Assembly: GCA_938002255.1 (NCBI GenBank)
Contig: CALLAL010000034.1
Span: 34,791-98,790, forward strand
Length of the DNA stretch: 64,000 nucleotides
Direction: 5' to 3'
Origin: an uncultured bacterium
Lineage (GTDB): Bacteria > Desulfobacterota > BSN033 > UBA1163
Positions 46,683 through 55,231 of the stretch are shown here, piece by piece (position 1 is the stretch's first letter; every line of letters starts with the position of its first letter). A model generated the notes under the pieces. The model was not told where the DNA came from and searched no databases. It worked only from the letters and a program-made list of their open reading frames with translations. Made by a program: the position numbers and the translations under genes.

Positions 46683-47855
46683 TTATCGATCTATTTCTCC
46701 TAACACAATATCGATACTTCCAATGGCGGAGATCACATCCGCTATCAAACCCCCTTCAATCATTTTGGGAAGGGCACTCAGATTGAGAAAAGAGGGTGGT
46801 CGGATCCGCATTCTCAAGGGCCGATTCGAGCCATCGCTGACGATATAGAATCCTAACTCTCCTTTGGAAGCCTCCACACTCGCATAGACTTCTCCTCTGG
46901 GAGGGGTAATTCCTTCAGAGACAATCTTGAAATGTCGTATCAAGGAAGCGATATCCGTAAGGACCATCTCTTTGGGAGGGAGAGCCACTTTCGGATCATC
47001 CGCCATAATCGGTCCTTTGGGAAGCCGGTCCAACGCCTGTCTCACGATGGAATTGGACCATTCCATCTCTCTTAACCGAACATAGTACCGGTCATACACA
47101 TCGCCGGTCGAACCCGTGGGAATGTCAAATTCAAACTCATCATAGCTCGAATAAGGAAAGGCTTTCCGCACATCCCACTTCACCCCAGAACCCCGAAGAG
47201 TCGGACCGGTCACTCCCCAATTGATGGCATCTTCCTTTGAAATGATCCCCACTCCTTTGGTCCGTTTCAACCAGATCACATTCTTTGTGAGAAGGGTTTC
47301 ATACTCCTTCATGTGGTCCGGAAAGGCATTTACAAAACTTCTGATCTTTCCTTCAATTCCCTCCGGGAGGTCCTTTGCCACTCCGCCAATTCTCAAATAG
47401 GTTGGAGTCAGTCTTCCACCTGCCACTTCTTCAAAAATCCTTAAAATTTCTTCTCTTTCTCGAAAATTGTAAAAGAGGAGAGTCATGGCGCCGATGTCAA
47501 GGGCATGCGTTCCCAACCAGATGAGATGGGCGGCTAACCTTTGAAGTTCTGCCATCATCACCCTCAGGTATTGGGCTCTTTTGGGAACCTCGATCCCTAA
47601 CAGTTTCTCAACAGCCAGGACATAAGCCAGGTTATTTCCCATGGCATTGGTGTAATCCAGCCGATCCGTAAGAGGAATAATCTGATGATAGGTCCTTGCT
47701 TCAGCCAGTTTCTCAACTCCCCGGTGGAGATGTCCGATATGAGGAGTTGCCTTTACAATAATTTCTCCATCCAGCTCCAACACAAGTCTTAACACCCCGT
47801 GGGTGGCTGGGTGTTGTGGACCCATGTTGATGGTCATCAATCTTGTCTCTGCCAT
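46683..47855 (-). CDS. nuoD: Complex I subunit D (49 kDa-type)
   Basis: 390 residues from the ATG of MAETRL, 1 bp past the nuoC stop; the frame also opens further upstream inside nuoC. Signatures GPQHPATHGVLRLVLELDG near 12-30, HIGHLHRGVEKLAE near 38-51, and the C-terminal PLRMRIRPPSFLNLSAL near 345-361. The quinone-site His and Tyr regions are intact. In canonical operons nuoE, F and G would follow; here the hybrid flavoprotein follows after 123 bp of non-coding DNA. Confidence 0.95.
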   Translation of the reverse strand: MAETRLMTINMGPQHPATHGVLRLVLELDGEIIVKATPHIGHLHRGVEKLAEARTYHQIIPLTDRLDYTNAMGNNLAYVLAVEKLLGIEVPKRAQYLRVMMAELQRLAAHLIWLGTHALDIGAMTLLFYNFREREEILRIFEEVAGGRLTPTYLRIGGVAKDLPEGIEGKIRSFVNAFPDHMKEYETLLTKNVIWLKRTKGVGIISKEDAINWGVTGPTLRGSGVKWDVRKAFPYSSYDEFEFDIPTGSTGDVYDRYYVRLREMEWSNSIVRQALDRLPKGPIMADDPKVALPPKEMVLTDIASLIRHFKIVSEGITPPRGEVYASVEASKGELGFYIVSDGSNRPLRMRIRPPSFLNLSALPKMIEGGLIADVISAIGSIDIVLGEIDR

Positions 47856-47856
47856 T

Positions 47857-48345
47857 TCAGACCTCGGGGACAAAGGGTTTGTCGAAGTCCGGTCCTTCAA
47901 CCGGAAAGTCTTTTCTGAGAGGATGTCCTTCGTAACCATCCCAGAGAAGAATTCTTCTCAGATCGGGGTGGTTCTCAAAGGAGATGCCATACAAGTCATA
48001 GACCTCTCGCTCCAGCCAATTCGCTGCTTTCCAGATGGATTCAACGCTCACGACCGATTCCCCTTCTCCCACTTTCGTTTTAAGTCTCAACCGTTGATTC
48101 AACTTAAACGAATAGAGGAGATAGACAACCTCAAAACGGGGGGTCTGAGGGAAATAATCGACACCACAGAGATCGGTCAGCATATGATACTGGAGATCAG
48201 GATCCAAATAGAGAAAACGGCAGATCTCAAAGAGATCTTTTTTCGGTAGAACCACATTTACCTCGCCTCGAAACGAGGTGACCTCCAATATGGAGGAAGG
48301 AAACTTTTCCTGAAGTTTTTTTACCGCAAGGTGAACTTCAACCAT
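47857..48345 (-). CDS. nuoC: Complex I subunit C (30 kDa-type)
   Basis: 162 residues. Signature WLEREVYDLYGISFENHPDLRRILLWDGYEGHPLRKDFP near 110-150 (given here as the overlap of WLEREVYDLYGI and GYEGHPLRKDFP). It is separate from NuoD, not fused. The gap to nuoB is only 3 bp. Confidence 0.95.
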   Translation of the reverse strand: MVEVHLAVKKLQEKFPSSILEVTSFRGEVNVVLPKKDLFEICRFLYLDPDLQYHMLTDLCGVDYFPQTPRFEVVYLLYSFKLNQRLRLKTKVGEGESVVSVESIWKAANWLEREVYDLYGISFENHPDLRRILLWDGYEGHPLRKDFPVEGPDFDKPFVPEV

Positions 48346-48348
48346 ATC

Positions 48349-48858
48349 CTACCCTTTCTCTTCAATGACCATCTTGACGTTTTTACGATTAGCCAGACTC
48401 TCCTGCTCAATCTTTTTCTGGAGTTTCATGAGCGCCGTTAAGAGCGCCTCTGGCCTCGGCGGACAACCGGGTACGTAAACATCTACAGGGATCATTTGAT
48501 CGACACCCTGAACCACATTGTAGGTCTTAAAAATACCACCAGAGCATGCACAAGCCCCGTAAGCAATCACCCATTTAGGCTCAGGCATCTGCTCATAAAT
48601 CCGTTTCACCATGGGAGCCATTTTTTTGGTTAGCGTCCCTGCCACGATCATGAGATCTGCTTGCCTTGGAGAAGGTCTGAAAACCTCTGATCCGAATCTT
48701 GAAATATCCCATGTTGCAGAACTGGTCACAATCATCTCCAGGGCACAACAGGCAAGACCAAAGGTAACCGGCCAGATCGAATACTTCCGACCCCAATTGA
48801 CCACTTTATCGAGGACGGGCATCAAGGGGGTTTTTTCCAGATAAGTTTCTATTCCCAT
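48349..48858 (-). CDS. nuoB: Complex I subunit B (PSST, N2 cluster)
   Basis: 169 residues from an ATG with GGAG upstream; an ATG 21 bp earlier has no site. N2 cluster ligands: the adjacent Cys pair in GLACCALEM near 34-41, GACACSGG near 102-109, and [10 protein letters not shown] near 132-141. It passes electrons to quinone with NuoD. It overlaps nuoA by about 10 bp. Confidence 0.96.
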   Translation of the reverse strand: MGIETYLEKTPLMPVLDKVVNWGRKYSIWPVTFGLACCALEMIVTSSATWDISRFGSEVFRPSPRQADLMIVAGTLTKKMAPMVKRIYEQMPEPKWVIAYGACACSGGIFKTYNVVQGVDQMIPVDVYVPGCPPRPEALLTALMKLQKKIEQESLANRKNVKMVIEEKG

Positions 48859-49205
48859 TCCAGTGCTCCTTTTTTCCATATATAGATATATGCGATGATC
48901 AAAATGGCCAAAAAAATCGCCATAGAAATAAATCCGAACATCTTTAATTCTTTAAAAATCACTGCCCAGGGATAGAGGAAGACAACTTCGATGTCAAAGA
49001 GAAGGAATAACATGGCGATGATGTAATATTTGATAGGAACTCTCCGAAATGAAGACCCATAAGTGTTCATACCGCATTCATAAGGCGCTTCTTTTAAGCG
49101 GGTAGGTTTTCTCTGGCCGAGGAGGTGAGAAGCCAGGATCGCAAAACATGCAAAGAAGATGGCGATGGCCACATAGAAAAGGATGGGAAGATAATCGATC
49201 AGCAT
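48849..49205 (-). CDS. nuoA: Complex I subunit A
   Basis: 118 residues, three membrane helices, with [20 protein letters not shown] near 43-62 and [14 protein letters not shown] near 67-80. Canonical NuoA. First gene of the operon; a G-rich ribosome site precedes the ATG. Putative promoter at 49244-49272. Confidence 0.95.
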   Translation of the reverse strand: MLIDYLPILFYVAIAIFFACFAILASHLLGQRKPTRLKEAPYECGMNTYGSSFRRVPIKYYIIAMLFLLFDIEVVFLYPWAVIFKELKMFGFISMAIFLAILIIAYIYIWKKGALEWE

Positions 49206-49243
49206 TATACCCCCCTTGTGAAAAGTTTCTTCATTCGTGCTAA

Positions 49244-49272
49244 AACCTACAAGATTGAACCCTTTTTGTCAA
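49244..49272 (-). promoter_or_regulatory. Putative promoter of the nuo operon
   Basis: On the minus strand TTGACA (49267-49272), 17-bp spacer, TAGGTT (49244-49249). The -35 is exact consensus and the -10 weak. Located 39 bp upstream of nuoA in an AT-rich 250-bp gap between fdh and nuo that holds no gene. Confidence 0.5.
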
Positions 49273-49457
49273 GAAAAAATTTGAAACTTAAGAACATGAC
49301 TATCAATCGTTATACTATGAATAATATATTGATATGATTAGTTATTTTGTTTTTTATTACATTTGACAATTGAATCAAACCTCCATATACGTGAAACAAA
49401 TAACATCTTATCTCTTGAAGTGTTTACGTAAAGATAATTTTCTATCATTTTTAAAAC

Positions 49458-52124
49458 TTAACACTTCTCGACCCTAACAACTGATACTTTTAAGTCAGGG
49501 ATTTTCGATTCAGGATCGAGTACTGTATTGGTGACGAGATTTACAGGGGTCTCTGCAAAGTGAAATTTTGCAAAAATCACTCCCCGCGAAACTTTTTCCG
49601 TTACTTTCACCCTGGAAGTAAATTCACCTCTTCTACCAATCACTTTGATCTGATCTCCTTCTTTGATTCCAAGCTTCTCTGCATCGGAGGGATTTATTTC
49701 TACTAAGCTTTCCGGACACATTTGATTAAGAAGTTTCACTTTTCTGGTCATGGAGCCGGCGTGATAATGGTAATAATCTCTTCCTGTACTCATAATAAAC
49801 GGAAAATCTTTGTCAGGAACCTCTGGAGGAGGCGTATGGTCTACTGGAACAAACAGCCCTTTTCCCCTTACAATCCTTCCTTTGTGAAGAAAAGGGGTGC
49901 CCGGATGGGTTGTATCAGGACAAGGCCATTGAAGACCTCCGGACTCAAGCCGTGCATAAGTAATTCCTGCATATTGGGGAGTGACTTTTCGGATCTCTTC
50001 GAAGATCTCTTCTGGATCTTGATAATCCATTGGATATCCGAATCGTGAAGAGAGTTCACAGAGAATCTCCCAGTCCGCGCGAGCACCTTTAGGTCCACCA
50101 ATCACCTTTCTAACCCTCTGAACCATCCTCTCGGTATTGACAAAAGTTCCATCCTTCTCAAGAAAGCTGCGTGAGGGAAGGACAACATGGGCCAACTTGC
50201 CTGTTTCAGTCAGGAAGATATCCTGAACCACCAGAAGTTCTAATTTGCCATAGGCTTTTTTAAGATGCGAAAGGTTTGGATCAGTGACCATGGGATTTTC
50301 TCCCATAATATAGAGTGCTTTAATCTTTCCTTCATAAGCCGCCTCGCCCATTTCGACAACCGTCAATCCTGGTTTATCGGAGAGGGGAACTCCCCATGCA
50401 CTCTCAAATTTATCTTTAAACTCTTTTATAGCGACTCCTTGATATCCTGGGTAGACCGTCGGCAGGCAACCCATGTCGCAGGCTCCTTGCACATTGTTCT
50501 GTCCTCTCAAGGGATTGACACCGCTTCCGGGTTTTCCTATCTGACCGCAGAGTAGCGCAAGGTTGGAGATTGCCTTGACTGCATCCGTTCCTTTGGAGTG
50601 TTGGGTGATACCCATACAGTAAAGGATGGCTGCGTTTTTAGCTGTGGCATATGTCCTTGCTGCATGGATCAGCCGATCTTTGGGAATTCCTGTGATTTCT
50701 TCAACAACCTCTGGCGTGTAATGGGAAACTTTCTCCCTTAAGGCTTCAAATCCTTCTGTATGCTGTTCGATAAAAGGTTTGTTGTAGAGTTTCTCCTGGA
50801 TGATGATATGAGCCAGTCCGTTTAACCAAGCAATATCGTCTCCGGGTTTGGGTTGAAGATGGAGGCAAGCCTCTTCGACCAAATCAATCTTTCTTGGATC
50901 GACCACAATGATTTTGGCTCCATTGAAGCGTGCACGATGTCTCAAGAGCATCCCAATGACAGGATGCGTTTCCGTTGTATTGGACCCAGTCACCAGGTAG
51001 AGGTCTGCTTTCTTTAGATCTGCAAACGAATTGGTCATGGCTCCAGAACCGAGGGTGGTGGCCAGACCGACCACCGTGCTGGAGTGTCAGAGACGGGCGC
51101 AATGATCAATATTGTTTGTCCCGATTGCTGCACGGATGAATTTTTGGAAGAGATAATTCTCCTCGCAAGTGGCTCTTGCGGAGGCGAGACCTGCAATGCT
51201 ATCCGGTCCGTCTTTCTCTTTGATCTCCTTTAATTTGGCTGTCATATAGGTAAGGGCTTCATCCCAGCTTGCTTCTCGAAACCCACCATTTTCCCGGATG
51301 AGAGGTGTGTTCAGCCTCTCAGGGCTCTGAACAAATTCAAAACCAAACCTCCCCTTCACACAGAGGGTTCCATGGTTGGTCCCTAATCCTTCTCGTGTGG
51401 TGACCTTAATAAGCTTATCGCGAACAACATTGACTTCCAGAGAACAGCCGACTCCGCAATATCCACATACAGTGGTCACCCGTTTCGCCTGCCATTTCCT
51501 TCCTTTGAGGGAGCTCACATTTTCGGTGAGGGCTCCCACAGGACATGCGGCAAGACATTCCCCGCAGGAGATGCATCTCTCTGGTCTGACGGCTTCGACC
51601 CTTGCACGAAAACCGGTTTCGATCAGATCAAGAACCTCCCTGCCAGCAATCTCTCTGCAGGCCCGAATGCAGCGGCTGCAGAGAATGCATCGATTGGGAT
51701 GATACTTGATCGCAGAGGTAGAATAGGTTCGATATTCTTTCGGTTTGATTTCGACTTGGTATTCCGCTTTTTCAATTCCATATTCATAGACATAATCCTG
51801 GAGATCACATTCTCCTCCCTTGTCACACACCGGACAATCAAGAGGATGGTTCACTAACATGAATTTCAGCACTTCTTTTCTAATCTCCCGAATCTTTGGA
51901 GTATCGGTCTCGATCACCATGCCATCCACGGCTGGCGTGTTGCAGGCGGTGACAGGATTCTGAAGGCCATTGACTTCAACGACACACATCCTGCAAAAGC
52001 CTGTTGGAATGAGGCTCTCCATGTGGCACAGCGTGGGGATGCGGAATCCATTTTCTTTGGCAATCTTTAAAATGGTAGCACCTTCGGCGGTCTCAATAGC
52101 TCTGCCATTGATGGTGATTCTCAT
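49458..52124 (-). CDS. Formate dehydrogenase alpha subunit, selenocysteine-containing, NuoG-like N terminus
   Basis: One 888-codon gene read through UGA at 51087-51089 (Sec346). Upstream half: 2Fe-2S domain (residues 1-75), His-Cys3 cluster CPVCDKGGEC, two 4Fe-4S motifs (CILCSRCIRAC, CISCGECLAAC), then CGYCGVGC before the molybdopterin domain. The join HCARL-U-HSSTVVGLATTLG matches the Sec of formate dehydrogenases. Downstream: GNSRSQN-like pterin region (PLRGQNNVQGACDMG) and a molydopterin-dinucleotide domain to the end. A SECIS-like hairpin follows UGA. It oxidises formate to CO2, or works in reverse. No FdhB or FdhC gene is adjacent; nuoA starts 252 bp downstream. Confidence 0.92.
51057..51075 (-). 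promoter_or_regulatory. Bacterial SECIS hairpin of the formate dehydrogenase gene
   Basis: GGUGGUC (51069-51075) pairs with GGCCACC (51057-51063) around the loop GGUCU (51064-51068). The loop begins at the 19th nucleotide after UGA. This loop sequence and spacing are the same as in E. coli fdhF, from established knowledge of that element. Confidence 0.85.
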
Positions 52125-52229
52125 CGTGATCCTCTCCTTTTAAAAATTGGACAATTCCTCTTAAAAAATATTCTTGTGAAGCTCGCCATATTGGATTTTA
52201 ACTTTGTGAAATATTTAATTAGCCACTAA

Positions 52230-52258
52230 TCAATAGAACAACCTATTTAATTTGTCAA
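52230..52258 (-). promoter_or_regulatory. Putative promoter of the formate dehydrogenase gene
   Basis: Minus strand: TTGACA (52253-52258), 17-bp spacer, TATTGA (52230-52235), about 105 bp upstream of the ATG at 52124. The -35 is exact, the -10 weak. Just downstream of MITE copy B relative to transcription. Confidence 0.45.
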
Positions 52259-52278
52259 GTAAAAAAAAGGGGGGCTGT

Positions 52279-52508
52279 GTAACCCCTCAGTTAAAGAAAT
52301 AAAAAAGGGGTGGGAGGTTGCTTCGGAAAAACCTTGAAGCGCGAAACCTCTGTTCGTTAAAACGACCCAATCTGATTCAAAAAAATCCGATTCAAAGGGC
52401 ATGAGGGCCCTGATGGGGGTAACCCCTTTTATAACCGCTATTCAAGGTTTTGGAGGAGGAACGTTCCAACCCTTTTAAACCGAAAACACCCCATCACTGA
52501 GGGATTAC
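52279..52508 (+). mobile_element. MITE-like palindromic element, copy B
   Basis: 230 bp, non-coding. It starts GTAACCCCTCAGTTA and ends CACTGAGGGATTAC, an inverted pair. The left half (AAAAAGGGGTGGGAGG, CTTCGGAAAAACCTTGAAGCG) and right half (CGCTATTCAAGGTTTTGGAGG, AACCCTTTTAAACC) are imperfectly complementary, so the whole element folds as one long hairpin. It closely resembles copy C. Flanks GGGGGCTGT (52270-52278) and GGGAGCTGT (52509-52517) form a 9-bp repeat with one mismatch. Confidence 0.85.
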
Positions 52509-52747
52509 GGGAGCTGTGTAAAAAATCCGAAAATCTTTTTTGATTTAAATGAAAAAGAGGTAATGGATTTAAAACATATTGAAAATAAAAGATAATTGTA
52601 AAATTATGTTTAATTTTTTCCCCATCGGGAAACTAAACAAAAAGAGGGTTCTTAAAACGTTTTATGAAAAACTTGACAGACACCAGTCGTTTTGAATATT
52701 CTACTCTTTCAAGCTTTAAGGGATTTCTTCTGGAAAAGAATTTAAAT

Positions 52748-53587
52748 ATGAGATTTGGTTTTCATATTTCTATTGCCGGAGGGTTTTCCAAGATCCTGGA
52801 AAGGGCAAACATTCGGGAATGTGAGACGATTCAATTCTTCTCCAGGAACCCGAGAGGATGGAGGTATGATCCTCTGGACCAAAATGAAGTGAAGAGCTTT
52901 CGAAAGGCTATTCAAGCCTCCATTCTCTCCCCCGTCTTCCTTCATCTCCCTTACCTCCCAAACCTCGCCTCAAAGAAGTCAAAATTTTATCGCCCTTCTA
53001 TCGACTCCGTTGTGATTGATCTCGAAAGGGCTGAGCAGTTAGGGGTTCCATATCTGATTAGTCATATCGGTCATCGCCTGGATTCTTCCGAAGAGGAAGC
53101 GATCGAGGCTGTCATAGAGGCCATCAATCAGGCATTCGATCGAGTAAGAAACACCATCATCCTCCTGCTTGAAAACACGGCCGGTCAGGGATCAGAAATT
53201 GGTTATGAGTTTAGTCAAATTAAAAAAATCATCAAAGGGATTGATGCAAAGGAGAGGATAGGAATCTGTCTTGACGTTGCTCATGCCTTTGAAGCGGGAT
53301 ATGATCTTTCGAACCAAGAAGGAATTGATCGAACTCTCGAATCATTTGATCAAATGGTCGGCTTGAGGAAACTCCACCTTCTTCACCTCAATGATTCCAA
53401 AACTCCTCTGGGCTCAAGAAAGGATAGGCATTGGCACATTGGTGAGGGTTATATAGGTCTGGAGGGATTCCGATATTTAATCAACCATCCGCAATTAACA
53501 CACCTTCCTGGCATTATGGAGACTCCAAGAAATGATACGGTGGAAGATTTGAAGAATATGAAAGTGATCCGTAGCCTGCTGGAGTAA
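52748..53587 (+). CDS. nfo: Endonuclease IV (AP endonuclease, Nfo-like)
   Basis: 279 residues from the ATG of MRFGFHIS; an in-frame ATG at 52664 would add 28 unmatched residues. TIM-barrel zinc ligands: FGFHISIAGG at 3-12 (His), LLLENTAGQGSEIG near 139-152 (Glu), CLDVAHAFEAGYD near 173-185 (Asp/His), LLHLNDSKTPLGSRKDRHWHIG near 212-233 (two parts; includes the DRHxHIG signature), and IMETP near 258. It cuts at abasic sites in base excision repair. The gene lies about 240 bp from MITE copy B. Confidence 0.93.
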   Translation: MRFGFHISIAGGFSKILERANIRECETIQFFSRNPRGWRYDPLDQNEVKSFRKAIQASILSPVFLHLPYLPNLASKKSKFYRPSIDSVVIDLERAEQLGVPYLISHIGHRLDSSEEEAIEAVIEAINQAFDRVRNTIILLLENTAGQGSEIGYEFSQIKKIIKGIDAKERIGICLDVAHAFEAGYDLSNQEGIDRTLESFDQMVGLRKLHLLHLNDSKTPLGSRKDRHWHIGEGYIGLEGFRYLINHPQLTHLPGIMETPRNDTVEDLKNMKVIRSLLE

Positions 53588-53594
53588 TTGAAAA

Positions 53595-55136
53595 TTGTCC
53601 ATCCTCTTCTTGATTCATCCTCCGATTTCCAAACCGAGCGAACCTCCAGCAGGGATTGCAAAATTATCCGGGCTCCTCCACCCATATGAATTAAAACCAA
53701 GAGTACTTGACGCCAATATCGAAGGTCTCTTAAATTTATTGACATCCTCTCCTTCCGCTTCGGATACCTGGACCCTCCGAGCCCTTTGCCATCTTCCAAA
53801 ACATCTCGATTCATTGAGGGGTTGGATCGCTTATAAAAACCAGGACCATTATCGGCGGACCATCCTGGATCTAAACCGACTTCTTGCGATGACCACACAC
53901 CCATATAGAGTGCGACTGAGTCTGGTGAATTACGAACATAACGTTCTCTCTCCTGTAAGAAGCCAGGATCTGATCAGGGTCGCTGAGCGTCCTGAGGAAA
54001 ATCCCTTCTATCCTTACTTTAAGGAACGGCTCACCAAACTGATTGAAAAAGAGTCACCCCCCTTGGTCGGTTTTTCGCTCAACTACTTAAGTCAGGCTCT
54101 CTGCACCTTCGCCATGGTCGGTTTCCTGAAGCGTGAATGGCCAGAGATCAAATTGGTCCTGGGAGGAGGGCTAGTCACTTCATGGATGAGAAGACCTCAC
54201 TGGCAAAATCCCTTTGAAAGTTTAGTGGATCATCTTGTAGATGGACCAGGAGAGGTCCCTTTGCTCAGGCTGACAGGGATAGAGAAAGTAGCAAATATCA
54301 TCTATCCGCCCGTTTATGATTCCTTTCCTCTGAAAGATTACTTTGCTCCTGGCTTTATTCTTCCCTATAGTGCCTCCAGAGGATGCTACTGGAATCAATG
54401 CTCATTCTGCCCTGAACGGGCCGAAGGCAATGCTTATCACGCCTTGACTCCAAACCTGATCATTCAGGACCTTTCTCAACTTATATTAAAACATCAACCG
54501 GTTCTCATCCATTTACTGGACAATGCTCTCCCTCCGTCCTTGATGCAAGCCATGATCAAACATCCTTTGGGAGTCCCATGGTATGGCTTTGCAAGATTCA
54601 CCTCCCACCTCACCGATCCGGATTTCTGTCTTGCTTTAAGGCAATCCGGATGCGTAATGTTAAAACTGGGGCTGGAGTCAGGAGACCAGAAAGTGCTCGA
54701 CGCTCTTCAAAAGGGGATTGATCTTAAAGAAGCTTCCCTTGCTTTAAGAAATCTAAAGAGGGCAGGAATTGCAACCTATCTCTATCTCCTGTTTGGGACT
54801 CCTCCGGAAGGACAGAAGGAAGCGAGAAAAACGCTTCAGTTTGTGGTAAGGCATCAGGAGTGCATCGATTTCCTGAACCTTGCCATTTTCAACATGCCGG
54901 TCTATGGACCGGAAACCCATCAGATCGAGACAGAACCCTTTTATGAAGGAGACCTCTCCCTTTATACCGGCTTTCATCATCCCAAAGGCTGGAGCCGACC
55001 CTTGGTCCGACAATTTCTGGACAAGGAATTGAAAAGGCATCCTGCCATTTCACCGATTGTGCGAAGAACTCCTCCAGCCTTCACCTCTAACCACGCCCCC
55101 TTCTTTGCTAGGGATGAAGGTTTTTGGTTAAAATAG
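53595..55136 (+). CDS. B12-binding-type radical SAM protein
   Basis: 513 residues; the frame opens at a TTG 10 bases after GGAG and 7 bp past the nfo stop. The N-terminal half resembles a cobalamin-binding Rossmann domain (FLIHPPISKPSEPPAGIAKLSG near 4-25; VGFSLNYLSQAL near 158; LVLGGGLVTSW near 192) but lacks the classical DxHxxG. The radical SAM motif near 262-272 reads SRGCYWNQCSFCPE, spacing CX4CX2C, a variant seen in some B12/SAM subfamilies. Later motifs KLGLESGDQKVLDALQKG and GIATYLYLLFGTPPEGQKE match TIM-barrel radical SAM enzymes. Substrate unknown. Confidence 0.78.
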   Translation: MSILFLIHPPISKPSEPPAGIAKLSGLLHPYELKPRVLDANIEGLLNLLTSSPSASDTWTLRALCHLPKHLDSLRGWIAYKNQDHYRRTILDLNRLLAMTTHPYRVRLSLVNYEHNVLSPVRSQDLIRVAERPEENPFYPYFKERLTKLIEKESPPLVGFSLNYLSQALCTFAMVGFLKREWPEIKLVLGGGLVTSWMRRPHWQNPFESLVDHLVDGPGEVPLLRLTGIEKVANIIYPPVYDSFPLKDYFAPGFILPYSASRGCYWNQCSFCPERAEGNAYHALTPNLIIQDLSQLILKHQPVLIHLLDNALPPSLMQAMIKHPLGVPWYGFARFTSHLTDPDFCLALRQSGCVMLKLGLESGDQKVLDALQKGIDLKEASLALRNLKRAGIATYLYLLFGTPPEGQKEARKTLQFVVRHQECIDFLNLAIFNMPVYGPETHQIETEPFYEGDLSLYTGFHHPKGWSRPLVRQFLDKELKRHPAISPIVRRTPPAFTSNHAPFFARDEGFWLK

Positions 55137-55231
55137 ATTTGAATGAACAGAGATCGTTCCCAAAAGGCTTCTCAATGGGATCAACCCATTTCCATGCTGA
55201 CAAAGAATCAATATTTCCAAAGTGATCTCTC

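Noticed and set aside
37056..49205. Possibility that nuoE, nuoF and nuoG are hidden in small gaps of the operon
   Set aside because: Gaps are 62 bp or shorter except 123 bp between nuoD and the hybrid; none can hold these subunits.
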